Shown in pieces: positions 15,201 to 24,022 of a stretch of 64,000 nt of DNA. Each line of letters opens with the position of its first letter. The stretch's first letter is position 1. Under the pieces are notes generated by a model. That model was given only the letters and a program-made list of their open reading frames with translations, had not been told where the DNA came from and did not search any database. The DNA is taken from the NCBI RefSeq assembly GCF_042663225.1, contig NZ_JBHTAA010000001.1:186001-250000 (forward strand). The letters run 5' to 3'. This stretch comes from Haloferax namakaokahaiae. Lineage in GTDB: Archaea > Halobacteriota > Halobacteria > Halobacteriales > Haloferacaceae. The position numbers and the translations under genes are program-made.

Positions 15201-16331
15201 ATGAGCAACGATACCTCCGAACCCCTCAAAGTCGGCGTCTTGGGTTACAGATTCATGGGCAAGGCGCACTCGAACGCGCTCGCGCGCCTGCCGATGTTCT
15301 TCCCCGAAGCGCCGGAAATCGAACGCACCGTCATCGTCGGCCGCGACGAGGAGGCGCTCGCGGACGCCGCCGAGCGATTCGGCTTCGAATCGACCGCGAC
15401 CGACTGGGAAGACATCATCGACGACGTGGACGTGTTCTACAACCTCGGCCCGAACCACCTCCACGTCGAACCCTCCGTGGCCGCGCTCGAAGCGGGCGTC
15501 CACGTCTTCTGTGAGAAACCGCTCGCGCCGACGCTCGAAGGCGCGCGCACGATGCGCGACGCCGCCCGCGACGCCGATGTCGTCGCCGGGTGTGCCTTCA
15601 ACTACCGCTTCGTTCCGGCCATCCAGTACGCCAAGGGACTCATCGAAGACGGCGAACTCGGCGAGATTCACCACGTCCGCGGACGCTACCTCCAAGACTG
15701 GCTCGTGGACCCCGAAGCGCCGTGGGCGTGGCGCATGGAGAAGGAGTACGCGGGTTCCGGCGCGCTCGGCGACCTCGGCGCGCACACCGTGGACCTCGTA
15801 CGGTTCCTCGTCGGCGACACAGCCGGCGACATCGAGCGCATCTCCGGCCACCTCCAGACGTTCGTAGACGAGCGCCCCGTTCCCGGCACGGACGAGTACA
15901 AGCCCGTCACCGTGGACGACGCCTACACCGCGCAGGCCGAGTTCGCCAATGGGGCCATCGGCTCGTTCGAAGCCTCGCGCTTCGCCAACGGCCACAAGAA
16001 CGACCACACCATCGAGATTCACGGCTCCGAGGGGAGCCTGAAGTTCTCGCTCGAACGCCTCAACGAGCTAGAGGTGAAGACGGGCGACTCCCGCGGCTAC
16101 GAGACCGTGCTCGTCACGGACGAGAGCGACCCCTACATTGAACACTGGTGGCCGCCGGGCCACGTCATCGGCTGGGAACACACGTTCGTCCACGAGAATG
16201 CGGACTTCCTGACGGCAGTGGCAGAAGACGGCGAGTTCCACCCGTCGTTCGAGGACGCCTACGAAGTCCAAGAGATTCTCGACGCCATCGAGCGCTCCGA
16301 CGACGAGGGCGTCTGGGTCGATACCGAGTAG
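15201..16331 (+). CDS. Gfo/Idh/MocA-family oxidoreductase
   Basis: A 376-residue NAD(P)-dependent sugar dehydrogenase. The Rossmann fingerprint is VGVLGYRFMGKAH (about residues 10-22), the second landmark is VFCEKPLAPT (the E-K-P motif that binds cofactor and substrate), and the catalytic region has GALGDLGAHTVDL with the conserved D-x-x-x-H. The family oxidises or reduces cyclic sugars such as glucose, inositol or trehalose derivatives. Only 2 bp separate it from the TIM-barrel gene upstream, so they are co-transcribed. A related enzyme lies at 31679. Confidence 0.9.
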   Translation: MSNDTSEPLKVGVLGYRFMGKAHSNALARLPMFFPEAPEIERTVIVGRDEEALADAAERFGFESTATDWEDIIDDVDVFYNLGPNHLHVEPSVAALEAGVHVFCEKPLAPTLEGARTMRDAARDADVVAGCAFNYRFVPAIQYAKGLIEDGELGEIHHVRGRYLQDWLVDPEAPWAWRMEKEYAGSGALGDLGAHTVDLVRFLVGDTAGDIERISGHLQTFVDERPVPGTDEYKPVTVDDAYTAQAEFANGAIGSFEASRFANGHKNDHTIEIHGSEGSLKFSLERLNELEVKTGDSRGYETVLVTDESDPYIEHWWPPGHVIGWEHTFVHENADFLTAVAEDGEFHPSFEDAYEVQEILDAIERSDDEGVWVDTE

Positions 16332-16399
16332 TCGGCACTCAGCGCCACGGTTTCTTTTTGCAAAACAGTGAGCGTCCGCGTTAGCAGTGAGCGACGGCC

Positions 16400-17248
16400 T
16401 CAGAACTCCACGACGCCCGTGTCGGTGATGACCCGGTCGATGAGGTCCACGGGTGTCGCGTCGTAGGCGGGATTTTCCAACTCGATGCCTTCGACGGGTT
16501 CGAGCATGACCTCGCTGGGCGAGCGAATCTCGTTCTCGAAGCGGAAGCCGCCATCGACGATTTTCGCGCTGGAACCGACGACGGTGACGGGGACGCCGAC
16601 GCGGTTGGCGGTGGCGACGAGCGGGAACGTCCCGACGCGGTTGTAGAGCGTGCCATCGACGATGCAGTCCATGCCGATGACGACGTGGTCGCACTCGGGG
16701 AGGAAGAAGCCCGATGCGCCATCGACGATGAGGTGCGGTTCGACGTCGTCGAGGGCGGCGAGTTCGCGGGCGAACTTTCGGCCGAGGAACCGCGGGCGCG
16801 CTTCGGTGACGAACGCGCGCATCGACGCGCCGCCCTCTACCGCGAGTTCGACGGACTCCTTGACCGTCGAAGAGTAGTCGTGGGTGAGGAACGTCTGGCC
16901 GTCTTCGAAGATTTCGGCGGCGTTCGAGGCGGCGCGGCGCTTGCCCATCTCCACGTCTTCGACGACGCGCTCGATGGTGTCGAGTGTGAGCGTCCGAGCG
17001 TCTTCGAGACCGTCGGCTTGGCCTTGGACGCTCGAAAGCACCTCTTGGAGCGCGTTGTAGAGAGAGGCGTGGGATGGATTCGCGCGCTTGAGTGCCCCGA
17101 CGTTTCGTTCGAGGTCGCGCTCGAACTCCTCGACGGTGGCGTAGTCGCGCTCGGTCAACTCCGCGAGCGCCTGCGTCGCCTTGACTGCGACGACCGAGGA
17201 GCTGTGCGTCTGCATCTCACGAATCTCCTCGATGGTCTCGTCTATCAT
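16400..17248 (-). CDS. eIF2B-alpha / ribose-1,5-bisphosphate isomerase family protein
   Basis: A 282-residue member of the eIF2B alpha-beta-delta / MtnA superfamily. The C-terminal Rossmann-like half shows ARPRFLGRKFARELA, HLIVDGASGFFLPECDHVV, MDCIVDGTLYNRVGTFPL and a late NPAYDATPVDLID segment. The order matches archaeal aIF2B-like proteins, some of which are ribose-1,5-bisphosphate isomerases of the AMP pathway. The length is shorter than typical isomerases (about 320), so the enzymatic role is uncertain and a role in translation is not supported for archaea. The start at 17248 (MIDETIEEIREM) is the only sensible Met. Confidence 0.75.
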   Translation of the reverse strand: MIDETIEEIREMQTHSSSVVAVKATQALAELTERDYATVEEFERDLERNVGALKRANPSHASLYNALQEVLSSVQGQADGLEDARTLTLDTIERVVEDVEMGKRRAASNAAEIFEDGQTFLTHDYSSTVKESVELAVEGGASMRAFVTEARPRFLGRKFARELAALDDVEPHLIVDGASGFFLPECDHVVIGMDCIVDGTLYNRVGTFPLVATANRVGVPVTVVGSSAKIVDGGFRFENEIRSPSEVMLEPVEGIELENPAYDATPVDLIDRVITDTGVVEF

Positions 17249-17325
17249 ACGCGAACGTCGCCGTATCGGCTGAAAGAGTTTCCGGCACCGACTCGGCCGC
17301 GTCCCAGACAGTTCCAGCGCGTCGG

Positions 17326-17616
17326 CTACGCCTCGGACCCGCTCTCGGCGTCGGATGCGATTTCGTCCGGGTCCGAGCCGCCGTCGCCCGCGTTGGTCCG
17401 CTTGGCGTAGATAAACAGCGCGACGGCGGTGATGAACCAGATGACTGCACCGACGCGGATGGCGAACTCGGCCCGTGCTCCCCACGTCTGCAACCCGGCG
17501 TTCAGCGAGAGCAACGCGACGATTGGTGACCCGACGAGGATGGTCGTCACGAAGGTCATCTGCATGACCCACCCGTAATCGACGCCTTCGGGGTTCGACT
17601 TCTCGACTGGTTCCAC
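17326..17616 (-). CDS. Small haloarchaeal membrane protein (DUF5822-like)
   Basis: A 96-residue protein beginning MEPVEKSNPEGVDYGWVMQM with two membrane helices (about residues 16-40 and 50-70) and an acidic tail rich in Asp, Glu and Ser. The D-Y-G-W-V-M-Q motif just before helix 1 resembles a haloarchaea-specific family I recall as DUF5822 (not verified). No function is known. It lies on the same strand as the eIF2B-like gene, with 77 bp between. Confidence 0.7.
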   Translation of the reverse strand: MEPVEKSNPEGVDYGWVMQMTFVTTILVGSPIVALLSLNAGLQTWGARAEFAIRVGAVIWFITAVALFIYAKRTNAGDGGSDPDEIASDAESGSEA

Positions 17617-17658
17617 AGCTATCTCTTCGATTCGGGTGGCTAATGCGTGCCGGTTTCG

Positions 17659-18147
17659 TCAGCAGTTGGGACTCACGGCGTTTGGCTCCGACGGTACCAC
17701 GTAGTCGAGTAGCGTCCGCGACGACCCGTCTTCGTACTCGATGACGAGACGGTAATGTTGTCCGGCCTCGCAGATTGGGACGAGCACGCTGTCGGAGCCT
17801 TCGCCGTCGATGTGGGCGTACTCGCCCGCCGGGCCGACCACTTCACCGCCGGTCCACACGTCTTCCCACGCGATGCTGTTCCCCTCGCCATCGACGACCT
17901 TTACCTGCGACCCGTCTTCGATACTGCCGACTTCGTGGGTGACGTTGATGTACGCGCCGTTCCCGCTGTTGTCCTCGCCGTCGGGGTGGTAGGTGACGTC
18001 GAACGACACCGCCGGCCGCGGCTCGACGAGCGAGTCCGTGAACCCGGTGGCGAGCATGCCGAGGACGGCCGCGAGGAGGACGACGATGACGACCATCAGC
18101 GCGACGCCGACGACTGGCGAGAGGCCGCGGCGACGAGTTGAGACCAT
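17659..18147 (-). CDS. Type IV pilin-like protein
   Basis: A protein of 162 residues with a class III (prepilin) signal: MVSTRRRG followed by LSPVVGVALMVVIVVLLAAV. Cleavage by the PibD-type peptidase is expected after the glycine, leaving a hydrophobic helix that packs the pilus core. The rest is an acidic beta-rich domain with cysteines near its end (ICEAG and the terminal SPNC). An upstream ATG at 18165 would add six residues; a TATA-like gtaaatcc (complement) about 34 nt before 18147 favours the shorter form. Whether it is a pilus subunit or another surface protein is not known. Confidence 0.8.
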   Translation of the reverse strand: MVSTRRRGLSPVVGVALMVVIVVLLAAVLGMLATGFTDSLVEPRPAVSFDVTYHPDGEDNSGNGAYINVTHEVGSIEDGSQVKVVDGEGNSIAWEDVWTGGEVVGPAGEYAHIDGEGSDSVLVPICEAGQHYRLVIEYEDGSSRTLLDYVVPSEPNAVSPNC

Positions 18148-18258
18148 TAGTTGACTAACCGACATGCTGGAGCGTGGTAAATCCTTACCTCAACGCACTG
18201 CCAGAATCGGCCGCCACACAAGAGTGAGTCTCTTAACCCAGTCGTGCGAACTGCGGCC

Positions 18259-19068
18259 ATGGTCACGGTACGGGCGCTCCGAGCGAAGAAAGGCACGGCA
18301 CCGATTACGATGCTCACGGCGTACGACGCACCCACGGCACGACTCATCGACGAGGCGGACATCGACATCATTCTGGTCGGAGACAGCATGGGAAACACCG
18401 CGCTGGGTTACGAATCGACGCTTCCGGTGACGATAGACGAGATGCAGAGCCGAACGTCGGCGGTGGCGCGCGCGACGACGGACGCGCTCGTCGTCGCCGA
18501 CATGCCGTTTCTCTCTTTCGGCGTGGACGAAGCCGCCAGCATCGAGCACTGCGGACGCATGCTGAAAGAAGCCGACGCGGACGCGGTCAAACTCGAAAGC
18601 GGCCCGCACACGGTCGAACTGACCGAGCGACTGGTCCAACTCGGGATTCCCGTGATGGCGCACCTCGGCCTGACACCGCAGCGCGTGAAAGAAGTCGGCT
18701 ACAGCAGACAGGGGACCGACCGCGACGAGGCCCGCGAAATCCTCGAACTCGCCGAGGCCCACGCCGAGGCGGGCGCGTTTTCGCTCGTCCTCGAACACAT
18801 CCCGGCGAATCTCGCAAAACAGGTGACCGAAGCCATCGACATCCCGACCATCGGCATCGGCGCGGGCGCGGGCTGCGACGGACAGGTGCTCGTCATCGAC
18901 GACGTTATCGGCCTGAGCGAGCGCGCTCCACCGTTTGCGAGGCAGTTCGGTGACGTGAAATCCGAGATGGAGAAGGCGATCGAAGGTTACCGAGACGCGG
19001 TGACAGGTGGCGAGTTCCCGGCCGACGAACACAGCCACGTCGAGTCCGACCTGGACAAACTGTACTGA
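18259..19068 (+). CDS. panB: 3-methyl-2-oxobutanoate hydroxymethyltransferase
   Basis: PanB makes ketopantoate from ketoisovalerate and methylene-tetrahydrofolate (tetrahydromethanopterin in some archaea) on the route to coenzyme A. The 269-residue frame shows ITMLTAYDAPTARL, the metal-binding VGDSMGNTALGY, LVVADMPFLSF, AHLGLTPQ and TIGIGAGAGCDGQVLV, all hallmarks of the family. The ATG at 18259 (MVTVRALRAKKG) is chosen over a frame extended by five residues. It stands alone, divergent from the pilin gene. Confidence 0.95.
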   Translation: MVTVRALRAKKGTAPITMLTAYDAPTARLIDEADIDIILVGDSMGNTALGYESTLPVTIDEMQSRTSAVARATTDALVVADMPFLSFGVDEAASIEHCGRMLKEADADAVKLESGPHTVELTERLVQLGIPVMAHLGLTPQRVKEVGYSRQGTDRDEAREILELAEAHAEAGAFSLVLEHIPANLAKQVTEAIDIPTIGIGAGAGCDGQVLVIDDVIGLSERAPPFARQFGDVKSEMEKAIEGYRDAVTGGEFPADEHSHVESDLDKLY

Positions 19069-19118
19069 GCGCCCCGATTGGGCTGTTCTGTCTCGTGACG
19101 ATTCGTTTTTCTGCCCAC

Positions 19119-19904
19119 TCAGAGACGACGCGAGAGGAAGTCCGAGACGGCAGCGTTGAACGCGGCGGGTTGTTCGAGCATCGCCAGATGAGCGGCGTCT
19201 TCGATAGTCGCCCGTTCGCAGTCGGGCATCTCCTCGACGAAGTAGTCGTGATAGCTCGGCGGGGTCAGACGGTCGTACTCACCGACGAGCGCGAGCGTCA
19301 GCACGTCGATATCGCCGAGTTTCGAGCGCACGTCGAAGGTGTGACAGGAGTTGAAGTCTCGACTCGTGACGGCCTGTCCGGCGTCGTACATCGCTTCTTT
19401 CGACGCTTCGATGACGCGCTCGTCGTCGGTGTGGAACAGTCGGTCGTCGCCGTGGAGGAACGCGACGGCGCGGTCGAAGTCGTCCTCCAACCAGTTCAAG
19501 AGGTCGTCGAGGACCGAGAGTTTCGCACCGGTTCCCGCGAGGACGAGGGCGTCGAGGTCGAGGTCGCGCTCCAAGGCGAGCGTCATGGCGACCGCGCCAC
19601 CGAGCGAGTTGCCGACGACGATGCTCGCGTCGGTCTCCTCGGCGACGGCGACCACGTCATCGACGTACGCGGAAAGCGTCTCGTAGCCATCGTCGGCATC
19701 GACGTCGTCGCTCTCGCCGTGCCCGCTCAGGTCGAGCGCGGCGACCGAGTAGTCGCTCGCAAGTCGGTACTGGCCGCGCCACACGTCGCTCGACCCACCG
19801 CTCCCGTGTACGAACAAGACGGTCGGTGCGTCGGACTCGCCGCGTGCCTCACGGAGCCGATACGCCGTCGTTCGCCCGTGGTGCTCAGTCGTCAGAACGT
19901 CCAT
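19119..19904 (-). CDS. Alpha/beta hydrolase
   Basis: A 261-residue alpha/beta-fold hydrolase with oxyanion region FVHGSGGSS (residues 31-39), nucleophile Ser100 in GNSLGG, acid in GEYDRLTP and general base His in DAAHLAMLEQP. The catalytic triad is therefore complete. The C-terminal L-E-Q-P is common in this family. It converges with panB (50 bp between stops). Substrate unknown; an esterase or C-C hydrolase role cannot be told apart. Confidence 0.85.
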   Translation of the reverse strand: MDVLTTEHHGRTTAYRLREARGESDAPTVLFVHGSGGSSDVWRGQYRLASDYSVAALDLSGHGESDDVDADDGYETLSAYVDDVVAVAEETDASIVVGNSLGGAVAMTLALERDLDLDALVLAGTGAKLSVLDDLLNWLEDDFDRAVAFLHGDDRLFHTDDERVIEASKEAMYDAGQAVTSRDFNSCHTFDVRSKLGDIDVLTLALVGEYDRLTPPSYHDYFVEEMPDCERATIEDAAHLAMLEQPAAFNAAVSDFLSRRL

Positions 19905-20020
19905 AGTCTAATCTGCACACCACGAGCGGATAAAGCCGACTCCGTTCCGTACGGTACCGCAGATACGTTGAGACAGCCCCAATCGAAAATCTATTCTTAC
20001 TTTGATATGTCGAATTGGAC

Positions 20021-20479
20021 ATGGTCTCCCTCGAAAATTGGCGTAAATTCGGTTCTCGTGAGTCGCTCGACTACACGCACACAAAGACGTTTGCGCTCGG
20101 GATCGTCCACGTCGGACTCGCCGTCGTCCAGTTCGGTTTGATTTTCGCGTTGGCAAAGTCGCTGCGGGTCATGACGCGCACGACGCTCGATGCGAGACCG
20201 GACTCTATCGTCCTCGCCCTACTGCTCGGCATCGTGCCCGGAGTCGTCTTTGGGGCAGTCGTTCCGTTTCTGTTCCAGTATTTCGACTATTTCAGCCAGT
20301 TAAGTAGTAGACCAACTGTCAGGGTACTCGTCTCGCTGCTGACGGTTTGCACGTACTTCGCCCTCTTCTTCTACCACCCAGTGACGAGCGTGTTGTACGC
20401 CGCCGCGTACGTTTCAAGCCGAGTCTTCGTCCTCACGGGAATCTACGGTGGCCACCGAATCAGAGCCACCCTCGCCTAA
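20021..20479 (+). CDS. Multi-pass membrane protein, hypothetical
   Basis: A 152-residue protein with four predicted membrane helices, starting around residues 25, 62, 94 and 122 (for example LALLLGIVPGVVFGAVVPFLF). Family not recognised. The soluble N-terminus MVSLENWRKFGSRESLDYTH is unusually rich in basic residues for a halophile. The ATG at 20021 is preferred to a TTG two codons upstream. AT-rich sequence (ttcttactttgata) about 25 nt upstream may be the promoter. Confidence 0.55.
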   Translation: MVSLENWRKFGSRESLDYTHTKTFALGIVHVGLAVVQFGLIFALAKSLRVMTRTTLDARPDSIVLALLLGIVPGVVFGAVVPFLFQYFDYFSQLSSRPTVRVLVSLLTVCTYFALFFYHPVTSVLYAAAYVSSRVFVLTGIYGGHRIRATLA

Positions 20480-20598
20480 GACGCTGCTATTCGCCCGAAT
20501 CGACATACCCGCCAACTAGCGTCGAATTTCCGAGGCCACTACTTTGACATTGGTTGCCAACGAAGTAGCGACTGCTATCGCATGGATGTGAACCACAA

Positions 20599-20635
20599 TT
20601 CGACCGTATCATGGTCGAACTCCGTGCCGTACGGC
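20599..20635. promoter_or_regulatory. Inverted repeats upstream of the hsp20-like/cdc48 operon
   Basis: TTCGACC (20599-20605) and GGTCGAA (20613-20619) form perfect 7 bp arms around GTATCAT. A second perfect palindrome, GCCGTACGGC, lies at 20626-20635. Both are upstream of the TATA box TTTAAATA (20654-20661), itself about 36 nt before the ATG at 20693. They are candidate regulator sites, not terminators, since no T-run follows. Confidence 0.45.
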
Positions 20636-20692
20636 GATTAACTGGCAGAAAGATTTAAATACTGAAAACACTAACCTTGTGTTAGACTTATC

Positions 20693-20944
20693 ATGAGCAT
20701 GCAACAGTTCGCCGGTGGTAACGAGCGGTTCATTCGCCGGTACGAATACGATGACAGCTGGGTCATCGCAGCGGATGTCGGTCTCGACGAGGACGACATC
20801 GACGTCGATATCGTCGGTTCGACGGCCATCATCGTGGCCGACACCGGCGAGCGCGTGACCGAGACGGAGTTCGAACTCCCGTCCGCGGGCGACGCGAGTA
20901 TAGACATCCACAACGGCGTGCTCACCATCACCATCCAGAAATAA
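20693..20944 (+). CDS. Hsp20-like small protein preceding Cdc48
   Basis: An 83-residue acidic protein whose pattern resembles a truncated alpha-crystallin/Hsp20 beta sandwich: RRYEYDDSWVIAADVG, then DIDVDIVGSTAIIVAD, then FELPSAGDASIDIHNGVLTI, with the IHNGVLTI close to the family's final A-x-x-x-N-G-V-L signature. I recall a haloarchaeal family (DUF7127) of this kind. Its stop codon directly abuts the cdc48 start, so the two are certainly co-transcribed and probably translationally coupled. A role as an adaptor or cofactor of the ATPase is inference. Confidence 0.75.
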   Translation: MSMQQFAGGNERFIRRYEYDDSWVIAADVGLDEDDIDVDIVGSTAIIVADTGERVTETEFELPSAGDASIDIHNGVLTITIQK

Positions 20945-23209
20945 ATGAAACTCATCGTCAAACCTCTCAAGCAGAAGGACGCAGGCCGCGGACTCGCCGC
21001 AATCGACCGAGCGGCGGCCGCCGAGTTGGGTCTCGAAGGCGGAGACTTCATCCGCATCGAAGGTCCCAACGACGGCACCGCCATCGCTCGCGTCTGGCCG
21101 GGCTACCCCGAAGACCAGAACACGGGTGTCATCCGCATCGACGGCCGACTCCGCCAACAGGCCGGCGTCGGCATCGACGACCGCGTCGAAGTCGAGAAGG
21201 CGGACGTGAAACCCGCTCGGCAGGTCACGATTGCACTCCCGCAGAACCTCCGTATCGGCGGGAACATCGGGACCTACATCCGCGACAAACTCTCCGGACA
21301 ACCGGTCACGAAGGGCCAGAGCGTTCAGCTTCCGCTGGGCTTCGGCTTCATGACGGCCTCCAGCCAGTCGGTCCCGATAAAAATCGCGGCGACCAACCCC
21401 GACGGAACCGTCGTCGTCACCGACAGCACCGAGTTCCAAGTGAGCAAGAAACCCGCCGAACAGATTCGAGAGTCCGCCCCCGGCGACAGCGCCGGACCCT
21501 CCGTCACGTACGAAGACATCGGCGGACTCGACAAGGAACTCGAACAGGTCCGCGAGATGATCGAACTGCCGATGCGCCACCCGGAACTGTTCAAGCGCCT
21601 CGGTATCGAGCCGCCGAAAGGCGTGCTCCTCCACGGCCCGCCGGGCACCGGGAAGACCTTGATCGCCAAGGCCGTCGCCAACGAAATCGACGCCTCGTTC
21701 CACACCATCTCCGGGCCGGAGATCATGTCGAAGTACTACGGGGAGTCCGAAGAGCAACTCCGCGAAATCTTCGAGGAGGCGACCGAGCAGTCGCCCGCCA
21801 TCGTCTTCATCGACGAAATCGACTCCATCGCGCCCAAGCGCAGTGAGGCCGGCGGTGACGTGGAACGCCGCGTCGTCGCCCAACTGCTCTCGCTGATGGA
21901 CGGTCTCGACGAGCGCGGCGAAGTCGTCGTCATCGGCGCGACCAACCGCGTCGATGCAATCGACACCGCACTCCGCCGCGGCGGTCGGTTCGACCGCGAA
22001 ATCGAAATCGGCGTCCCGGACCGCGACGGCCGCAAGGAGATCCTGCAGGTCCACACGCGCAACATGCCGCTGATGGACGACGTGGACCTCGACTCCTACG
22101 CGGACAACACTCACGGGTTCGTCGGTGCCGACCTCGAATCGCTCGCCAAAGAGTCGGCGATGCACGCCCTGCGGCGCATCCGCCCGCAACTCGACCTCGA
22201 CGCCGAGGAGATAGACGCCGAAGTGCTCGAAAGCCTGCGCGTCACCGAAGACGACTTCAAAGAGGCGCTCAAGAGCATCGAGCCGTCCGCACTGCGCGAG
22301 GTGTTCGTCGAAGTCCCCGACGTGACCTGGGAAGACGTCGGCGGTCTCGAAAACACCAAAGAGCGCCTCCGTGAGACCATCCAGTGGCCGCTCGAATACC
22401 CCGAGGTGTTCGCCCAGATGGACATGGACGCCGCCAAGGGCGTGTTGATGTACGGCCCGCCGGGGACGGGGAAGACCCTCCTCGCCAAGGCCGTCGCCAA
22501 CGAGGCCGAGTCGAACTTCATCTCCATCAAGGGTCCCGAACTCCTGAACAAGTTCGTCGGCGAGTCCGAGAAGGGCGTCCGCGAAGTGTTCAAGAAAGCC
22601 CGCGAGAACGCCCCGACGGTGGTGTTCTTTGACGAAATCGACTCCATCGCAACCGAGCGCGGCCGCGACTCGACCAGCTCCGGAGTGACCGAGCGCGTCG
22701 TCTCGCAGCTGCTCACGGAACTCGACGGGCTCGAAGCCCTCGAAGACGTGGTCGTCATCGCCACGACCAACCGGCCGGACCTCATCGACTCGGCGCTCCT
22801 GCGTCCGGGCCGACTGGACCGCCACGTGCACGTTCCAGTCCCCGACGAAGACGCACGTCGCGCCATCCTCGAAGTCCACACCCGCAGCAAGCCGCTGGCG
22901 GACGACGTTGACCTCGATTCGGTCGCCGCCAAGACCGACGGCTACGTCGGTGCCGACCTCGAAGCGCTCTGCCGCGAAGCCTCGATGAACGCCTCCCGCG
23001 AGTTCATCCAGAGCGTGAAGAAAGAGGAAATCGGCGAGAGCGTCGGCAACGTCCGCGTCACGATGCAGCACTTCGAAGACGCCCTCGACGAAGTCGGCCC
23101 GAGCGTGACCGAGGACGTCCGCCGCCGCTACGAGGAAATCGAAGAGCGCTTCCAGAAGAGCGAGGTCGAGCGCGACCGCGAGTCCGAAATCGGCCGCACC
23201 TTCCAGTAG
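20945..23209 (+). CDS. Cdc48/p97-type AAA+ ATPase (VAT-like)
   Basis: A 754-residue unfoldase. The N-terminal double-psi barrel and four-stranded domain (about residues 1-180) precede two AAA modules. Module D1 has Walker A GPPGTGKT and Walker B IVFIDEIDSIAPKRSE; module D2 repeats GPPGTGKT and VVFFDEIDSIATERGR. Arginine-finger segments (RRGGRFDRE, LRPGRLDRH) are intact. Archaeal Cdc48 unfolds substrates and can feed the 20S proteasome. The C-terminus reads GRTFQ and is not a clear hydrophobic-Tyr-x proteasome-docking tail. Haloarchaea carry several Cdc48 paralogues, so I give no letter. Confidence 0.95.
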   Translation: MKLIVKPLKQKDAGRGLAAIDRAAAAELGLEGGDFIRIEGPNDGTAIARVWPGYPEDQNTGVIRIDGRLRQQAGVGIDDRVEVEKADVKPARQVTIALPQNLRIGGNIGTYIRDKLSGQPVTKGQSVQLPLGFGFMTASSQSVPIKIAATNPDGTVVVTDSTEFQVSKKPAEQIRESAPGDSAGPSVTYEDIGGLDKELEQVREMIELPMRHPELFKRLGIEPPKGVLLHGPPGTGKTLIAKAVANEIDASFHTISGPEIMSKYYGESEEQLREIFEEATEQSPAIVFIDEIDSIAPKRSEAGGDVERRVVAQLLSLMDGLDERGEVVVIGATNRVDAIDTALRRGGRFDREIEIGVPDRDGRKEILQVHTRNMPLMDDVDLDSYADNTHGFVGADLESLAKESAMHALRRIRPQLDLDAEEIDAEVLESLRVTEDDFKEALKSIEPSALREVFVEVPDVTWEDVGGLENTKERLRETIQWPLEYPEVFAQMDMDAAKGVLMYGPPGTGKTLLAKAVANEAESNFISIKGPELLNKFVGESEKGVREVFKKARENAPTVVFFDEIDSIATERGRDSTSSGVTERVVSQLLTELDGLEALEDVVVIATTNRPDLIDSALLRPGRLDRHVHVPVPDEDARRAILEVHTRSKPLADDVDLDSVAAKTDGYVGADLEALCREASMNASREFIQSVKKEEIGESVGNVRVTMQHFEDALDEVGPSVTEDVRRRYEEIEERFQKSEVERDRESEIGRTFQ

Positions 23210-23524
23210 AGACCGGTCTCGACTTCGAGTAACCCGCGCGTTCGACGCCGCGACTTCTCGTCTTCACCCTCTACCGTTCCGCTCCGAATTTTCTACCGTT
23301 CCGTTCCAGATTTCCCACCGCTCTGTCCCAAAATTTCCGCGACAATTCCCGCATTCCGATACGTTCATATGTATCTTGTCCACTATGTAGCGGTACGCAG
23401 GATTTCGAACACGAAATTCAGAACTCGTTTGCTGTTTATTTCACCGGAAATGCGGTGTGTTACTCACCGTTTGTCAAAAAGATACTCGAGCCGTAGTAAG
23501 TGAGTCCGAACCGCACGCCGTACC
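23210..23524. other. Convergent intergenic region between cdc48 and bcp
   Basis: About 315 bases lie between two gene 3' ends. The left part holds a tandem T-rich repeat (listed separately). The right part is AT-richer than the surroundings and contains the inverted repeat ATTTCG-AACA-CGAAAT (23402-23417). A 44-codon plus-strand frame at 23369 gives a basic peptide unlike this proteome and is not called. Confidence 0.5.
23271..23336 (+). terminator. Three tandem 22 bp units with T-tracts after cdc48
   Basis: Units at 23271-23292, 23293-23314 and 23315-23336 share the pattern cYaccgYtcYgYtCc followed by an A/T-rich end such as aatttt. Units 1 and 2 agree at about 18 of 22 positions. The repeated T-tracts after a plus-strand gene look like multiplied archaeal terminators. 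The exact period of 22 bp indicates tandem duplication. Confidence 0.5.
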
Positions 23525-23986
23525 CTATTCTCCGGCGAGCGCGTCGAGGAGTTCGTCGGCGTGACCGTCGGGAGAGACGCCCTCGTAGACGTGTTCGATG
23601 GTGCCGTCCGGGCCGACGACGTAGGTGTTCCGAAAGACGCCGTCGAACGTGTTGCCGAACATGTTCTTCTCGCCGTAGGAGTGGTACCGTTCGGAGACTT
23701 CGCCGTCTTCGTCGGAGAGGAGTCTGAAGGGGAGGTCGTACTTCTCGGCGAACTTGTCGAGGTCGGAGACGGGGTCGTCGCTGATTCCGAGGACCGGCAC
23801 GTCGCGTTCTTCGAACTCGTCCCACGAGTCGCGGAAGCCACAGGCTTCGGTCGTACACCCCGGCGTGTCCGCTCGGGGGTAGAAGTAGACGACGACGTGT
23901 TGGCCGCGGTAGTCAGAGAGCGAGACCGAGTCTCCGTGCTGGTCGAGGAGTTCGAAATCGGGGGCAGTATCGCCAACAGCGAGCAT
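23525..23986 (-). CDS. bcp: Peroxiredoxin, Bcp/PrxQ type
   Basis: A 153-residue thiol peroxidase that reduces hydrogen peroxide and organic hydroperoxides. Peroxidatic Cys44 lies in YPRADTPGCTTEACGFRD and the resolving Cys49 is five residues on, the classic Bcp spacing. Further landmarks are VLGISDDPVSDLDKFAEKY and GVFRNTYVVGPDG. The length is normal for the family. Reductant unknown. Confidence 0.93.
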   Translation of the reverse strand: MLAVGDTAPDFELLDQHGDSVSLSDYRGQHVVVYFYPRADTPGCTTEACGFRDSWDEFEERDVPVLGISDDPVSDLDKFAEKYDLPFRLLSDEDGEVSERYHSYGEKNMFGNTFDGVFRNTYVVGPDGTIEHVYEGVSPDGHADELLDALAGE

Positions 23987-24022
23987 ACGCTGGCGTTGGA
24001 CCGCCCCTACAAAGGTTCTTTC

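Noticed and set aside
20609..23071. Very long open frame antisense to cdc48
   Set aside because: The plus strand encodes a complete Cdc48 with all motifs; the antisense frame is a GC-bias shadow with no recognisable domain.
23369..23503. 44-codon plus-strand frame in the cdc48-bcp gap
   Set aside because: Predicted peptide is strongly basic and AT-rich in codons, unlike this proteome, and no promoter fits.
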